Assembly: GCA_963575745.1 (NCBI GenBank)
Contig: CAUYUJ010012647.1
Location: forward strand, 7,501-71,500
Length of the DNA stretch: 64,000 nt
Source: Prorocentrum cordatum
Taxonomy: Eukaryota > Sar > Dinophyceae > Prorocentrales > Prorocentraceae
Reading direction: 5' to 3'
Part shown: one piece after another, positions 41,946-51,237 of the stretch
How the letters are laid out: the number at the start of each line of letters is the position of its first letter
Numbering within the stretch: position 1 is the first letter of the stretch
The notes under the pieces: generated by a model
Told to the model about the DNA's origin: nothing
Database searches by the model: none
Seen by the model: the letters and a program-made list of their open reading frames with translations, nothing else
Program-made: the position numbers and the translations under genes

Positions 41946-42600
41946 CTTCGAACCAGAGCGAACATCGGATGAGCAGCTGGTGCCTGGGAGTTCCCCTGGA
42001 GTCCAGGGCGAAACTTCTTCAGGAAGAGGAGGAGGACAAGGAGGAGGAGGAGGAGGAGGAGGAAGGAGGAGGAGGGGGAGGGAGGGAGGCGGGTGGGAGG
42101 GAGGGAGGGCGGGTGGAGGGAGGGAGGGAGGGAGGCAGGAGGGAAGGAGGAGGAGGAGGAGGAGGAGGAGGAGGAGGAGGAGAGGGAGGAGGGGAGGAGG
42201 AGGTGGAGGAGAAGAAGGATAAGGATGAGGAGGAGGAGGAGGAGGAGGAGGAGGAGGAAGAGGAGGAGGAGGAGGGGGAGGAGGGGGAGGGGGGAGGGCG
42301 GGTGGGAGGGAGTGAGGGCGGGTGGGAGGGAGGGAGGCAGGAGGAAGGAGGAGGAGGAGAGGAGGAGGAGGAGGAGGAGGAGGAGGAGGAGATGGAGGAG
42401 GAGGAGGAGGGAGGTGGAGGAGGAAGAAGGGATGAGGAGGAGGAGGAGGAGGAGGAGGAGGAGAGGAGGAGGAGGAGGAGGAAGAGAGGAGGAGGAGGAG
42501 GAGGAGGAGGAGGAGGAGGAGGGGGAGGGGAAGGAGGAGGGGGGGGGGATGGGGGAGGAGAATGGAGGAGGACGAGGAGGATGGAGGAGGAGTTCGCCAG
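41946..42600. repeat. Long (GGA)n polypurine tract
   Basis: 42020-42600, about 580 bp of GGA/GGGA/GGAGGGAGG repeats almost devoid of pyrimidines on the plus strand. Confidence 0.92.
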
Positions 42601-42935
42601 GAGTTCGTCACTGGGGACCCGTGTCCCGTCCTTCCTCAGCCCTGGCCGCGAGGAGCACGAACCTCGCGCCAGGACGATCCGATCGGGAGCCCAGGACGCC
42701 GAAGGAGCACGAGCCTTCGCATCCAGGGGCCACCAAACAGTGCTTGCGGCGCCCCACGGCGCCAGGACAGCCCCCACGGGACGCGCAGTTATCTACGCAC
42801 CACGCGCCGCCCCCAAGGGGCAAAGGGGTCCACAGCAGCACGACTACCCGCGGACCCCGCACCGACTGGCCGCAGGCTCATCGGTTGTACTCCCACCGCT
42901 GCACATCGGCCTCCTTGAGGTCGCAGCCGTGGTGA
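42601..42935. other. 3' flank of the next gene, no second gene seen
   Basis: GC-rich, no family match; presumably 3' untranslated plus intergenic sequence of the minus-strand gene at 42936-44068. Confidence 0.4.
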
Positions 42936-44068
42936 TCAGCGAGTGCCAACCTTGCCGAGCCTGGCTTGATGAAGGAAGGCCTCGCTGACATACTTCGTCA
43001 TCTGCTCCTTGGAGAGGTTGCCGCCATACTGAGCGAGGATTGCAGCCACGAGGCCCTGCGGACGACCAGACCAGGCTCTATCGCGTCCAGCTTCACGACC
43101 TGCCCCTCAGCGTCCTTCAGCACCTCCCCAGGCTTCTGGGAGTCGTTCGCCCCCGTGTAGGAACGAGTGTTCTCCAGGACCTGAACGTCTCTGTCGCAAT
43201 TGTTCGAGCCCTTGATCTGCGTGTCCGAGATGTCGAAGGACGCGTAGTCCACTGGCGTGGAAATTGGGATCTCGCACGCAGGGACCAGCACCAGCGGGTC
43301 CGAGATGTCGAACGAGTCCAGGCCAGCAGGAACCGACCGCGTCTTGATATCCACCGAGGCCAAGGTGGGGAGGACGTCGGCGCAGGAGTCAGGCGGGAGC
43401 TTCTTCTTGACCTTCTTCTTCTTTTCCTTCACAACCGAGCGGGCCTGGACGGGCGAGTACTCCAGCTCGCCTAGCTTGACAGTGGAATCCACAACCTCGA
43501 CATTCATGTCGAAGTTCTCCAAGCTCTGTGACACCATGTCCGACCCTCTTTCCGTTGACGCCTCGGTGACGCCACACTCCAAAATCATCTCCTCACCGTC
43601 CTGCACGAACTCCTCCTCCTTGGGCCCCCTCTCCTTGAGGTCGACTCCAGACTTGTCCAGGGTGCTGATCGCCCTGATGACCCGCTCCGCGACCCCTGAG
43701 GACGGGTGTCCACAGGCGCGACGCCCTGCACGGAAGTCGACCCACTCCTTGGCCAAAGACTTCTGGCCAGCCTGCACGAGGAGCTTCCTGACGTCCTCGC
43801 CCGTGGCCTTCCGCTCCAGGCCGAGGGACTGACCAGCTTCGTCCAGCACCCCCTCGAACGTGGCGAGGACCCCGCAGGCAGGACAGCCAGCGTCCGAAGC
43901 CGCGGGCTGGGCCGAGATGGCCTCGCGGCTCGCCGTCTCGACCGCCACTCGGAAGAGCCACTCCTTGCAGCCTCTCCGGATCTTCACCGCCTCGATCGCC
44001 TCGAGCACTGCCTGGAAAGCAAGCGCCTTGCTGCTCCCCATCCCAGCGCTCGAGGACACCGGTACCAT
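42936..44068 (-). CDS. Retroposed gene for an unknown Lys-rich protein, one frameshift near the end
   Basis: The ATG at 44068 opens MVPVSSSAGMGSSKALAFQA and the frame runs 356 residues to 42998. The last ~20 residues look random, whereas from about 43065 another frame gives QGLVAAILAQYGGNLSKEQM then TKYVSEAFLHQARLGKVGTR and stops at 42936, a far better C-terminus. So a one-base frameshift near 43065-43075, real or from assembly, is likely. Visible features: a helical N-terminal half with CPACGVL and CGHPSSG (possible metal ligands), a basic KEKKKKVKKKLPP patch, and two FDISD repeats. No family recognised. There are no introns over 1.1 kb and an exact spliced-leader relic lies 39 bp upstream, so this is a retroposed mRNA copy. 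Confidence 0.72.
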
Positions 44069-44106
44069 CACGGAAACACGAAACCTGCGAAACAGGGGGC
44101 CGCAAC

Positions 44107-44128
44107 CTTGAGCCAAAATGGCTACGGA
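44107..44128 (-). other. Relict dinoflagellate spliced leader, exact match
   Basis: The minus strand reads T plus CCGTAGCCATTTTGGCTCAA plus G, all 22 positions agreeing with the conserved leader (first base variable). It sits 38 bp before the ATG of the gene ending at 42936. Upstream is a short GGA repeat. Confidence 0.93.
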
Positions 44129-44462
44129 GGAAGATGGAGGAGGAGGAGGAGGAGGAGCAGGAGGAGGAGGGATGAGGGAGAAGGGGCCCGTCGTCCCTGG
44201 TCCCTCGTGGCGCCAGATCGGCCCCACGCAAGGAAGGTGGCTTCGGGCAAGAAGTTGGCCTCTGCCGGTGCGCGACCGTCGGGGGGCTGCCATTAGGTCG
44301 GGCGTGCCCCCCTGCAGGCGGAGGTTTGGACAAAGCACAAGGAGTAGTCGAGCAAGAATTCAAAACTGGCCAAACATGGTAGAAACACGGTCCCCAGACT
44401 GTTTTGTCACACTTTTTTGTTTTTGAACATCTGTTCTGTAGAGGGACGGGGCCCGATTTCAG
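44129..44462. mobile_element. Family D element, copy 5 (44294-44462), with GGA-rich flank
   Basis: TTAGGTCGGGCGTGCCCCCC left arm; GTCCCCAGACTG in the middle; TTCTGTAGAGGGACGGGGCC right arm. Confidence 0.75.
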
Positions 44463-44827
44463 GCCAACGGGTGGCGGCTGCGGGAACCCTGCCCGCACCA
44501 GCCATCGATTCTCCCGAATCGATGGGAGGCGAAGGTAGGATTCGGTCTTCGCCTCGCGCTCGACGAATTCCGAACCCCACTCTGGCCGCCCATCGGGTTT
44601 CCCGAATCGTTGATCTGCGAGGGTGGGCTCGGATCCCACCGCCGAGCTCACCCCAAGCGCTCAAGCCCGCTGCCATCGCACCGCATCCGACGATCGGCGC
44701 ATTCCGGCGCACCCGCACCACAAAGGTAATTCCGGCGAGGGGCCACTCCTGCGCGCATCCGGCAGAGGCGGTCGCCACGGCGCCCACCCTCCCAGCCGCA
44801 GCACACTTTTCGCCGCCGCCGGCCACG
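44463..44827. other. Non-coding: no gene seen
   Basis: Contains CGATTCTCCCGAATCGATGG and TTCCCGAATCG, short palindromic GAATCG motifs. No gene. Confidence 0.4.
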
Positions 44828-44939
44828 TCACTCCGAGTCCGACAGCATGGCGAGGGCACTGAAGGAGTCATGCTGGCACAGCCAGGCCAGCCCCGCGCCC
44901 TCGTACAGCTCCCGGAGGTAGGCGACGTCGGCGGGGTGC
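44828..44939 (-). CDS. Terminal exon of an unknown gene
   Basis: From 44939 the frame reads HPADVAYLRELYEGAGLAWL then CQHDSFSALAMLSDSE and stops at 44828. A good acceptor (TTCCTGCATCCAG) ends at 44940. A possible donor is 45087 (GG then GTTGCC), which would join RPPPG to HPADV in phase. The intron so defined (44940-45087) is nearly filled by family S. The upstream exon in that frame (AEQTAAAGHRPPPG) is not otherwise confirmed. No family recognised. Confidence 0.4.
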
Positions 44940-45087
44940 CTGGATGCAGGAACGCGGAAACGCGACACCATCACCAGCGCGAGGAGCCAGGAGTGGTTCC
45001 CCTGGTGGTGTGGCCCCCCCTCGCTCGAGGCATCCCATCTCCCCGGCTCGGGGAGGCACCGTGGACCTCCTCGCTGGAAGCGGCAAC
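44940..45087 (-). mobile_element. Family S repeat, copy 1, candidate introner
   Basis: Repeat body 44974-45077 with inverted ends CCAGCGCGAGGAGCCAGG / CCTCCTCGCTGG. The whole interval is a possible GT-AG intron. The paralogous copy at 47577-47696 also sits just upstream of a convincing exon with a similar acceptor. Confidence 0.5.
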
Positions 45088-46221
45088 CCGGGTGGTGGCC
45101 GATGGCCCGCAGCGGCAGTCTGCTCCGCAGATGCGCGCCTCCAGAGCATCCTTCCACGGCAGGGGTGCTGCCTTGACGACGTGGCCCAGGCGAGCCCAGA
45201 ATCGAATCGATAAGTCGCATCGGCGATCGGCATGAATCGGATCCGCGGACATCGGCAGCCGAGTTGGGAAAAGTCGAATCGGCGGAAATCGGCAGGCTCG
45301 CCTGCCTCCAACAATAAATCGGAATCAGAATCGGAATCCGAAATCGACTCGATTCGGAATCGGAAACCATCGATCTCGAATCGAATCGAATCGGGGGAAC
45401 CGGAACGAGCCCTGCGTGGCCCCTGGTGCCCCGGGCCGCCCAACTTCGCGGATCGCGCCCCGCAGTGCGCGACGTTCGCTTCACCAGCATCTCCGCAGCC
45501 CCGCGCGGCCGCCCTGGAGAAGGGCACCTCTCCGCCCCAGGCTGGGGCGCGCGAGGGCGCGATCACCTCTTCGCGCCCTCGTGGGTGACCCAAATTTCTG
45601 ACGCCACCTGAACTTGGTGTCCCGTCCGTGGGAGCCTGCGTGGCCCCTGGTGCTGTCCGATCGGGGGATCGAGTCTCAGCACTGGCTTGAATCGCAGTCA
45701 GGTTTGCTCTGATGACTCCGAATGGCGTCTTGGAGGCATGCCTTTGACTAGAGAACTGGACGGTACTTCATCGGCCACGGGGGCCAGCCTCTACGCAAGG
45801 TCATACGGAAGTGGAGATGGTGCTGCATTCACATGCGTTGCCTTCTCAACTTCCGACGTCTCAGGTCGCACCCACCCGCACTACGGGCTTCTGTCGAGAG
45901 GCTAGCAGGCAGACTGGGATTGAGACTGGACGCGGTCCAAATGCAGGAATAGCTGATCTCAATGTCGCCGCCCAAGGCTCTCATGAACAGACATCGAACC
46001 TGAACCATTCAATACTTGCCCGCTCGCGCTGACCCCCAGGATAAGGGCAGTGTCTCCAGCCAGGACCACGCAGCCTCCTGCGGACGACCCAGGAGGGTGT
46101 GCAGTGGGCAGACGTACGGGCCTTCGGAGGAACGGCGGGCTGATTAGTGCAACCGCGCACGCCGCCTCTTCTCGAAGGCATCCTCTCTTCGTTATCGCAG
46201 CACCCACAACCAGGCACTGTA
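45088..46221. repeat. GAATCGG-rich short repeats, otherwise no gene
   Basis: Bases 45205-45400 are built of GAATCG/AATCGG hexamers. The phrase CTGCGTGGCCCCTGGTGC recurs at 45411 and 45639. No supported gene to 46221. Confidence 0.5.
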
Positions 46222-46480
46222 CGGTATAGGCCAGTCCACGGGGGGCCTTCCACAATAGACCCAGCCCTGAGACCCCAGGACGTCCATGTGGATTTTTGGT
46301 GTGGGCACGTCACGCTCTCCACGGCAACACCATCGAAACCCAAGAAACCCAGGAGGAGAAGGAGGGGGAGGAGGAGGAGGAGGAGGAGGAGGAGGAGGAG
46401 GAGGAGGAGGAGGAGGAGGAGGACAGGGCGCCCTGGAGGCAAGCAGGGTGTTTCCTGGCATGGCCCCCCACTGCAACAAG
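46222..46480. mobile_element. Family B element, copy 9, interrupted by (GGA)n
   Basis: GGTATAGGCCAGTCCACGG to GGCCCCCCACTG; a ~70-bp GGA run (46353-46423) lies between CCCAAGAAACCCAGG and CGCCCTGGAGGCAAGC, exactly inside the conserved block. Confidence 0.8.
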
Positions 46481-46676
46481 GCAAGGGGCTCGGCCTGGGC
46501 CCTCGGCCATCTACTGTTGAGTCGGGCCTGTCCCTCTACAGGGGGGATATTCCAAAATGGTAAGAAATAGTCTGGGGACGTTTTGTTTGAGCATTTATTG
46601 GTCATGTTCGACTATGTGTTGGCAATGTTGAATTTTTCCTCGAAAACTCCTGCAGGGGGACAGGCCCGACTTAAAT
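46481..46676. mobile_element. Family D element, copy 6 (46516-46676)
   Basis: TTGAGTCGGGCCTGTCCCTC and inverse CAGGCCCGACTTAA; AGTCTGGGGACGTTTTG in the middle. Confidence 0.85.
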
Positions 46677-46973
46677 CTACTGCCACAGCGCCACACGAAC
46701 TTGGAGCACTGCCTCTTCGGCAGCCAGGAAGGCGCCTCCTTTTCGCTCCCACGGTCAACCAGCGGAGCCAGGACGCGAGGCAACGAAACAGAGAGGTGAT
46801 TGGGCCAAGGACGGGCCAGGCGGGCGGGGGGGGTCTAGGGGGGCTTCGAGGAAGCACTGCACCCTCATGAGCATCAAACACGCGATGCACGCTGTCTGCG
46901 GCAGGCACCCAGAGCTGATTGAGCGACTGGAGCAACCTCGGCGCTACGGTACACATTTCTGGCTGGCTTCGCT
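46677..46973. other. 3' flank of the next exon, no gene seen
   Basis: No family match and no supported frame. Confidence 0.4.
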
Positions 46974-47553
46974 TTACAGTCTTGGAGGGACGCACTTGTC
47001 ACTCAGGACCGAATGGAAGGGGGCTTGTGGGGTGCGCGAAACGATTGAGTTACCAAGTGTCCCTTTAACGGTCCACGCGTGCCCTTCGAGAGGGAACATG
47101 CCAGCGCAGCAGCCCTCGAGTACTGCTTCGGCGAAGATCTCCTCCATCACCCTTGGCCGCCCCAGCGCTGATTCCAGTCTTCGCACCAGCAGGCAGGCAA
47201 AGCTGCCCTGTGCGGCAGAAGTCGCCTTGTGCCGCAATCGCAATATGGCGAACACGTCTACGGCTGCCAGAACGCTTCTGAGGACCAGCACCTCCGCGTA
47301 ATCCAAGACGCTGCCGACCTCGTCGCCCATCATCCGCCGCCGTGCCGTAGGCACGGCGTGGAGTGCCGCAGGGTCCCAATATTGCTCAGTGCTCAAGGGG
47401 CTCCCCGAAAGTGCATCCCAGACACATCCCGTCCACGACCCCGGCACGGTGGCTCGATGGGCCGAAGGCCGCCGGATGGAGCCGGCCACGTCGAGGTCGT
47501 CCCAGAAGTTTCTGAGGGACTGGACGAGGAACTCGGCGGTGCTGGGCCACTGC
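46974..47553 (-). CDS. Terminal exon of an unknown gene, 193 codons
   Basis: After an acceptor (TTGTTGCTGTTCCCAG, last G at 47554) the frame reads QWPSTAEFLVQSLRNFWDDL then DVAGSIRRPSAHRATVPGSW, continues through VFAILRLRHKATSAAQGSFA and EEIFAEAVLEGCCAGMFPLE, and stops at 46974. The mix of charged, aromatic and aliphatic residues is protein-like, unlike random GC-rich frames nearby. I do not recognise a family; mostly helical by look, no clear membrane segment. The upstream exon was not found: sequence to the right is family S and low-scoring frames. Confidence 0.5.
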
Positions 47554-47944
47554 CTGGGAACAGCAACAATTCGGCACCAACACCGCGAGGAGCCAAGGAG
47601 GGTCCTCCTGGTGGTGTGGCCCCCCTGCTTTGCGGCATCCTACTCGAGAAATCTCCAATCTCCAGGTCGGGGAAGCATCGTGGACCTCCTCGCTGGAGGT
47701 GGCCCACTGCTGGTGGTGGTGTTGCTTCTCCTCCCCCCGGCTTAGGAAATTCCATGCTTTTTATTCAGTGCGCGGCCACAGAAGTCCCCACTACTTCCCG
47801 AGGGGGTAATTCGTTCTCAGTCCCGGATCCTTCTTGAAAGGTCTCGGAGCCAGATGACGGGCTCCAGGAGCCGAAATCGAGGGAACACGAAGAAGTAGTG
47901 CTTAGAGTGAGAAAAAAATAGAAAGACAAAAAACAACCGAAACA
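47554..47944. mobile_element. Family S repeat, copy 2 (47577-47696), intronic, and flank
   Basis: AACACCGCGAGGAGCCAAGG to CGTGGACCTCCTCGCTGG aligns with 44974-45077 including GGTGGTGTGGCCCCCC. It lies 23 bp upstream of an acceptor. A donor is not certain. The rest to 47944 is unrecognised. Confidence 0.55.
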
Positions 47945-48060
47945 TACACTATCAGAGCTCCGCGGCGCCGGACCCCCCCTCTCCGCGCCACCAGGGAGAC
48001 TCAGCGCAGATCCAGGAAATCCGCGCGTACCTTCGAAACTTTATATGCATGCACTTTTGT
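47945..48060. mobile_element. Family A element, copy 11, short and diverged
   Basis: TCAGAGCTCCGCGGCGCCGG left; CAGGAAATCCGCGCGTACCT right; core reduced. Confidence 0.6.
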
Positions 48061-48424
48061 TGTTCTTCGGATGTCGCCCATCCTCCCTCCAGCGGGACTG
48101 GCTTTTCATCCTGACTTGTTTTTTCAGTCCCGGGGCCTGGCGAAGGCCCCCTGAGGTCGAACATAGCAAAAACACCGTCCGTTTGAAAGCGGCTGGGGGC
48201 CTGCGCTGGCAAAAGCACTGTCTGTTTGGAGGCGGCTGGGGGGGTCTGCGCTGGATAAGCCCCAAAAGAAAATCAATCAAGAGGGGTGGGTGGGGGGGAT
48301 GAGAACAAATCCGCTCAAACTTTGTCCCTGGATCCCTCCTGGGGTCGAAAGCAACACATTCTTCGAGCCGCGCTCAGCCGTGGAGAAGAGGAGGCTTTCT
48401 CCCCCCAAGGGGTCTGGGATTGAA
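48061..48424. repeat. Duplicated 30-mer, otherwise no gene
   Basis: CGTCCGTTTGAAAGCGGCTGGGGGCCTGCGCTGG-like text occurs twice in tandem (48176-48255: CTGGGGGCCTGCGCTGG and CTGGGGGGGTCTGCGCTGG, each followed by a short spacer). Confidence 0.5.
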
Positions 48425-48600
48425 TTGGTGGCGCGTAGAAGGGGGTAGGGGGAGGGGGGAAGGCTTCCCAGGCCGCTTCCTAGAAGGCGCGGGCCTTACG
48501 ACTGCAGATCAGGCCCGCGCCTTCTGAGAAGCAGGGGTGCTTCTGAGAGGCCTTCCCCCCTCCCCCCGCCACCCTCTGCGCGTGGCCGGTTTTAGGTCGG
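48425..48600. mobile_element. Family E element, copy 3
   Basis: GGCGCGTAGAAGGGGGTAGG to CCCCGCCACCCTCTGCGCGTGG palindrome with GCGCGGGCCTTACGACTGCA and AGGCCCGCGCCTTCTGAGAA at its middle. Confidence 0.8.
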
Positions 48601-48828
48601 GCATGTCCTCCCACAGGGGGATGTTGGACGAAGGATGTAAGACAAAAAAACTCAAAATACTCAAAATAGCCACATTCACATATACATATATATATATATA
48701 TATGTATGTATATATGTGTATGTATGTATGTATGTATATATATATATATATATATGTCTCCTGACTATGTTCTGTTTATTTTTGAATCTTCCTCCTGTAG
48801 GGGGACAGGCCCGACGCAAGGCTGGCTG
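48593..48828. mobile_element. Family D element, copy 7, expanded by (TA)n/(GTAT)n
   Basis: Left arm TTAGGTCGGGCATGTCCTCC, right arm CCTCCTGTAGGGGGACAGGC. A TA/GTAT microsatellite (48680-48755) enlarges its middle. Its left end overlaps the E right end by a few bases. Confidence 0.8.
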
Positions 48829-48829
48829 A

Positions 48830-49249
48830 AGCCGACGCCTGCCTGCACAGCGCGACGGCCACCTCCGCCGCGGCGAGCCTCTGCCCGGCGGGCTGGGGGC
48901 CCTGCCTGGCGCCGCCGACGCTGGCCACGTGCAGCAGCGCCTCGGCGGCCTCCCGCAGCGCGAGGGGCAGGCGCGGCGCCAGCGCCACCACGGTCAGCAC
49001 CCGCCACGCCCTCGTGCCGACGCTGTTGCCGACGGCCGGGCGCTGCCCGAGGTGCTCCGAGCGCTGCCCCGCACGGCGCCGTGCACGCTGGCCGCTTTTC
49101 TTCGTCCTGCGCCTGCGGCCCCGCGCCGGCTGCCGTCCGTCCACGAGGCTGGATGGCAGCTGCCGATGCCACGCCCCGCTCGCTTTTTGCCGATGTTGGA
49201 CCCGCCGACCAGGACATGTTTTCGTTTGGTTATTGTGCTTCGTGTGCAC
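48830..49249 (-). CDS. Possible exon, unknown protein
   Basis: A minus frame includes AVGNSVGTRAWRVLTVVALA then PRLPLALREAAEALLHVASV and GGARQGPQPAGQRLAAAEVA, alanine-rich and helical, ending where family D begins. An ATG lies at 49249 but the first ~60 residues are Arg-rich and doubtful. No splice site established and other frames are open here too. No family recognised. Confidence 0.28.
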
Positions 49250-49771
49250 TCTCGTTGTGGGAACCGCTGCTCTGTTGCCCGTTCTGGGCGCCGCGCTTCG
49301 GGGATCTGCCGACCCAGGTCAATCAACACCGGGTCAGCAGGACACCGAAAACTGCAATGCAGGAACAAACAACTGCAAGGCAAGGCTCCGCAAACCCGGG
49401 CCAGCCAATAGGCGCGGCCGCCCCGCGGCCACGAGCGGCGCGCCAACTGGGGTCAGCCAGAGGGGGTCTTCGCAAGATCCTGCAGGACCCGGTGCCCTGA
49501 CGGACCCCCCGCCTCAATCGGCGGTGGACAAACCTCCCTTTAGTAAACCTCCCCCTAGAGAAGGCGGCCTGGGACCGAAACCGACGGACCTAGACCCGCA
49601 AAAATGATGGCCGCGACGCCCTCTCGCGAACCGACAACGGCAAATTCCTTACTCGACGTGTCCGGGTAGGAGGTCTGTCCACCCCCGCCTCAAGGCTCCC
49701 GACCGTTCGCCACGCCTTCAGCTCTGGGATCGACCCGTGGCCCGCCGGCCCCGGTCCCGTCCCGCCCTCAC
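49250..49771. repeat. Family O copy 3 (49300-49515), diverged, in unrecognised sequence
   Basis: CTGCCGACCCAGGTCAATCA, then AAGATCCTGCAGGACCCGGT and CTGACGGACCCCCCGCC in family O order with fewer palindromes. Confidence 0.5.
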
Positions 49772-49947
49772 TTGGCGGCGCGCAGAGGGGGGTATGGGGA
49801 GGGGGGAAGGCAAGGCTTCTTAGAAGCACCCCTGCTTCTTAGAAGGTGTGGGCCTTTTCTGTAGATGTAAGGCCGGCGCCTTCTAAGAAGCAGCCTCCTT
49901 CTAAGAAGCCTTCCCCCCTCCCCCTACCCCCTTCTGCGCGCCGCCAA
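49772..49947. mobile_element. Family E element, copy 4, best preserved
   Basis: GGCGGCGCGCAGAGGGGGGT and inverse CCCCCTTCTGCGCGCCGCC; almost fully palindromic over 176 bp with repeated CTTCTAAGAAG boxes. Confidence 0.88.
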
Positions 49948-50091
49948 CTCACTGCGCTCTCAGATGCCACGGTGCCGCCTGCCCGACGCCCACTTCCCGG
50001 GGTGCGGCTTCGGAGGCCTTCTGGCCGAGCCCAGAGCAGCAAGTGGGAATCGGGGGGGGGGAGAAACAAAAAATCGGCGGCTGAAAACTAG
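49948..50091. other. Non-coding spacer
   Basis: No family recognised. Confidence 0.4.
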
Positions 50092-50213
50092 CCATCGCTG
50101 GGACGTCCATTCCCCGTGACAATTTTTCGGCTTCGCGCGCGCACGTTTCCGCAACATGATCCAATCTGATCCTCGGTAGCGCCGAACAAGAAGTGCACAC
50201 GTCCGAGCGATGC
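50092..50213. mobile_element. Family G element, copy 1
   Basis: CCATCGCTGGGACGTCCATT and ACACGTCCGAGCGATGCC inverted ends; TTTTTCGGCTTCGCGCG inside. Confidence 0.75.
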
Positions 50214-50488
50214 CAAGAAACGAACTGGCCGAAAGCGCCCTCGGGCTCTAGATAGAGGCTCATTTGGCCTCTGGAGCACCCCCCACTGGGCCGGGCGGGC
50301 CCCGGGGATGCCAGGATGGCACGAGGCGCTGCAGGGCGACGAAATCTATACATGTCCGCTGCTCCCCGGCCGGGCCCATCCTGAACCCAGCTGCGGTGCT
50401 TGGCCAGGGGGGCGCAGACACGGCTCCTGGGTCCAGGAAGAAAGAACGAGGCCGAGGTGCGGTGGATCTGCACAGATTTCGTCGCCCG
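50214..50488. other. Non-coding: no gene seen
   Basis: GC-rich, no family match. Confidence 0.4.
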
Positions 50489-50808
50489 ACGCTGGGGGGC
50501 ACCCTGGGCCAGGAGCACCCGTGGCAGCCTCCGATGGCAGAGGAGCGGGGGAACGGCACGAGCGGCAGCTTAAGGGGGGTGCGCGCGGACTTCTTGGGTT
50601 AGGTCGGGGGCGTGCCCTCCTACACGGGCATTTTGGAGGACAAATAACCAAATACCCCAAAAATGCTCCCAGATAGTCTGAACCTAGTCCGAACATCGTC
50701 CCCCGACTATCAGAGCTGGGGGGGCACCCTGTGCCAGAAGCACCTCTGGCAGCCTCCGATGGCAGAGGAGCGGGGGGAACGGCACGAGCAGCAACTTTCG
50801 GGGGTGCA
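50489..50808. mobile_element. Family D element, copy 8, between ~85-bp direct repeats
   Basis: The stretch GGGGCACCCTGGGCCAGGAG to GAACGGCACGAGCGGCAGC (50489-50575) recurs at 50719-50802 with about ten differences. Between them lie a family A arm fragment (GCGCGCGGACTTCTTGGG) and a D element (TTAGGTCGGGGGCGTGCCCT to GAACATCGTCCCCCGAC). Confidence 0.75.
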
Positions 50809-51099
50809 CGAGGGGCCCATTTCCGCCACCGCTACCATGGGTAGGAGAGGGAGGAGGAGGAGGAGGAGGAGGAGGAGGAGGAGGAGGACCTCCTCACTCT
50901 CCCTTCTCCCCCGTCCTACATATGGCAGTGGCGGTGGGAGATTCGCCCATCGGTGCATGCCGATTTCTTAGGGGCCCTCTCCTGGGCGCGCGGAGCACGC
51001 GGGGCTCGGCGCCCGCGGCGCCGCCATGGAGGCGCAACTGCTGGGAGGCAGCTTCTGGGAAGTTGCGTCAGCACGATTGAACTCTGAGCATGTTCTCAG
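50809..51099. repeat. (GGA)n patch and degraded family A core
   Basis: GGA 50848-50890. GCGCGGAGCACGCGGGGCTC with GGCGCCCGCGGCGCCGCC near 50986-51030 resembles a family A core without arms. Confidence 0.5.
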
Positions 51100-51237
51100 G
51101 GTGGAGGGCTCAGGGTGAAATCCATATGGGCGCCTGCATCTCGAAAGCCAATCCGTCTTGTGATTCACCTGTTGCAGACTCAAGGCTCGAGAATCCATCG
51201 AAACGGCATTTCAGATTTCACCCTTTGTCCTCCACCC
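51100..51237. repeat. Family V inverted-repeat element, copy 2
   Basis: GTGGAGGGCTCAGGGTGAAA and inverse TTTCACCCTTTGTCCTCCAC; aligns end to end with 1663-1800. Confidence 0.75.

Noticed and set aside
44107-44128. Live spliced-leader RNA gene
   Set aside because: The leader is not followed by a GT donor and Sm-site intron as in leader RNA genes; it is followed by a coding sequence.
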